From Geofilum rhodophaeum (GTDB lineage: Bacteria > Bacteroidota > Bacteroidia > Bacteroidales > Marinilabiliaceae), in the NCBI RefSeq assembly GCF_002210225.1, contig NZ_MWUJ01000016.1, positions 22,955 through 86,954 on the forward strand: a stretch of 64,000 bases of DNA, in the 5' to 3' direction. Both the position numbers and the translations under genes were made by a program. Under the pieces are notes generated by a model. That model worked only from the letters and a program-made list of their open reading frames with translations. It did no database searches and was not told where the DNA came from. This document shows, in pieces, positions 63,340 to 64,000 of this stretch; the first letter of the stretch is position 1, and every line of letters begins with the position of its first letter.

Positions 63340-64000
63340 TTAAAAAAAAGATTTTAACTCTGGCTTGTTTTCAAGAAAGCTTCTCTTCTCTGCAGTCGTT
63401 CCAACAGCAAAGCGTAGTGTAATCAAAGGGTCACCGCCCCGTTTTATTACAGTATCAATGACTGAACGCATCACGGCAAATCTCGTTGCCCCCTGGGTTG
63501 AACGAAATTGGCCTGATATTTTTTGCTTGACCTTGACGTTTCTTATGGCCCGCTCCGAGGAATTGTTGTCCGGTGGCACCTCAGCATAAAACAAGAAATT
63601 GAACACGTCAAACTTCAACCTCCTCATCCTTTTGTGGAAGGCCTCGAGCTTATCAACATCTTCCGGATTTAACTCCAACAAATGGTTGAATAGTTTCAGA
63701 AGCTCATCTCTGGGGGCACTTTTTAAATAGTCAGATGGACTCATTTCCTTTTTGAGTTCAATTGCCCATAGAAATAATTTTTTCATGGCCATCGCCCATT
63801 GACTGTTGTGCTTATCGATAAAATATTTGAGCTCTCTGAGCATGTGGGCCACGCACGGCTGATGCTTTTGGGCCGGAGTCTTAAGCTGGGCGCTTAATGC
63901 ATCGCTAACGAGAGTGCTGCTCTTAAAGCCGTTGGGGAAATTTTTGATTATTGATACGTATCCTCTTGATTGTTCATAGGCAATAAATGACGCCGATTGA
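63340..64000 (-). CDS. IS66-family transposase, C-terminal part
   Basis: The frame is open from the window edge to the stop at 63340, about 220 residues. FIAYEQSRGYVSIIKNFPNGFKSSTLVSDAL holds a likely catalytic Asp of the DDE domain, QKHQPCVAHMLRELKYF follows, and PPDNNSSERAIRNVKVKQKISGQFRS contains the family's last catalytic Glu. A GTG at 63850-63852 could be read as a start but lies inside the catalytic domain. No frameshift is seen, so the element may be intact beyond the window. Confidence 0.92.
   Translation of the reverse strand, partial: QSASFIAYEQSRGYVSIIKNFPNGFKSSTLVSDALSAQLKTPAQKHQPCVAHMLRELKYFIDKHNSQWAMAMKKLFLWAIELKKEMSPSDYLKSAPRDELLKLFNHLLELNPEDVDKLEAFHKRMRRLKFDVFNFLFYAEVPPDNNSSERAIRNVKVKQKISGQFRSTQGATRFAVMRSVIDTVIKRGGDPLITLRFAVGTTAEKRSFLENKPELKSFF

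Noticed and set aside
63340..63852. IS66 transposase starting with GTG at 63852
   Set aside because: The frame continues to the window edge with further IS66 motifs, so this is an internal codon.

Overview
The window looks like chromosomal DNA of a member of the Bacteroidota. The signs are the -33/-7 promoters (TTTG, about 19-20 nt, TAnnTTTG) in front of many genes, proteins with type IX secretion (T9SS) C-terminal signals, a PorE-like TPR/PD40 protein, a GT117/DUF2723 membrane glycosyltransferase, a three-gene sdhCAB operon, DUF6427 next to purD, and a Bacteroidota-type SAM-II-like leader upstream of metK. I cannot place it below phylum with confidence. Most of it is gene-dense core chromosome; the last 1.5 kb is an insertion-sequence region.

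Layout. 1-2075: 3' part of a bifunctional class A penicillin-binding protein. 2152-7426 (minus): a polysaccharide operon with a NodB-like protein and then wbpE, wbpD, wbpB and wbpA, the set needed to make UDP-2,3-diacetamido-glucuronic acid from UDP-GlcNAc. 7573-10539: a large T9SS-secreted protein. 10652-12067 (minus): metK behind a SAM-II-like riboswitch. 12113-13315: a FucP/GluP-like sugar transporter. 13430-13993: tRNA-Glu, rpsT, tRNA-Glu. 14010-21580: three surface-type lipoproteins in one operon, divergent from an ECF sigma factor and a membrane TPR protein, which face a membrane-anchored periplasmic TPR-CHAT protease. I think this is the most interesting block in the window. 21744-34285: radC, a FemAB-like gene, upp, folK, sppA-lpxK-punA, a lamin-tail protein, asd, fhs and hflX. 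34387-40525: a TonB-family protein, tRNA-Ala, a flippase-like protein, and a solute-binding lipoprotein overlapping a hybrid histidine kinase. 40532-46538 (minus): GT117/DUF2723 protein, NodB deacetylase, purD, DUF6427. 46825-49073: tRNA-Gln and small envelope or hypothetical genes. 49070-52652 (minus): rplM-rpsI-rpsB-tsf, then pyrH after a terminator. 52916-58688: guaD, a beta-barrel protein, yqaA, an MFS transporter and the PorE-like SPOR protein. 58859-62450: sdhCAB. 62532-64000: an IS3 OrfA remnant, a small AT-rich orphan gene and a partial IS66 transposase.

How the genes fit together. Envelope functions dominate: peptidoglycan synthesis, lipid A (lpxK), surface sugar synthesis, protein glycosylation, T9SS cargo and lipoproteins. 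Two blocks look like signalling units. In one, a sigma factor, its probable membrane anti-sigma partner and a periplasmic CHAT protease sit beside a lipoprotein operon that carries the same 9-bp motif as the sigma gene. In the other, a periplasmic binding lipoprotein is translationally overlapped with a hybrid kinase and no transporter is present. All functional statements rest on motif reading; no database search was possible.
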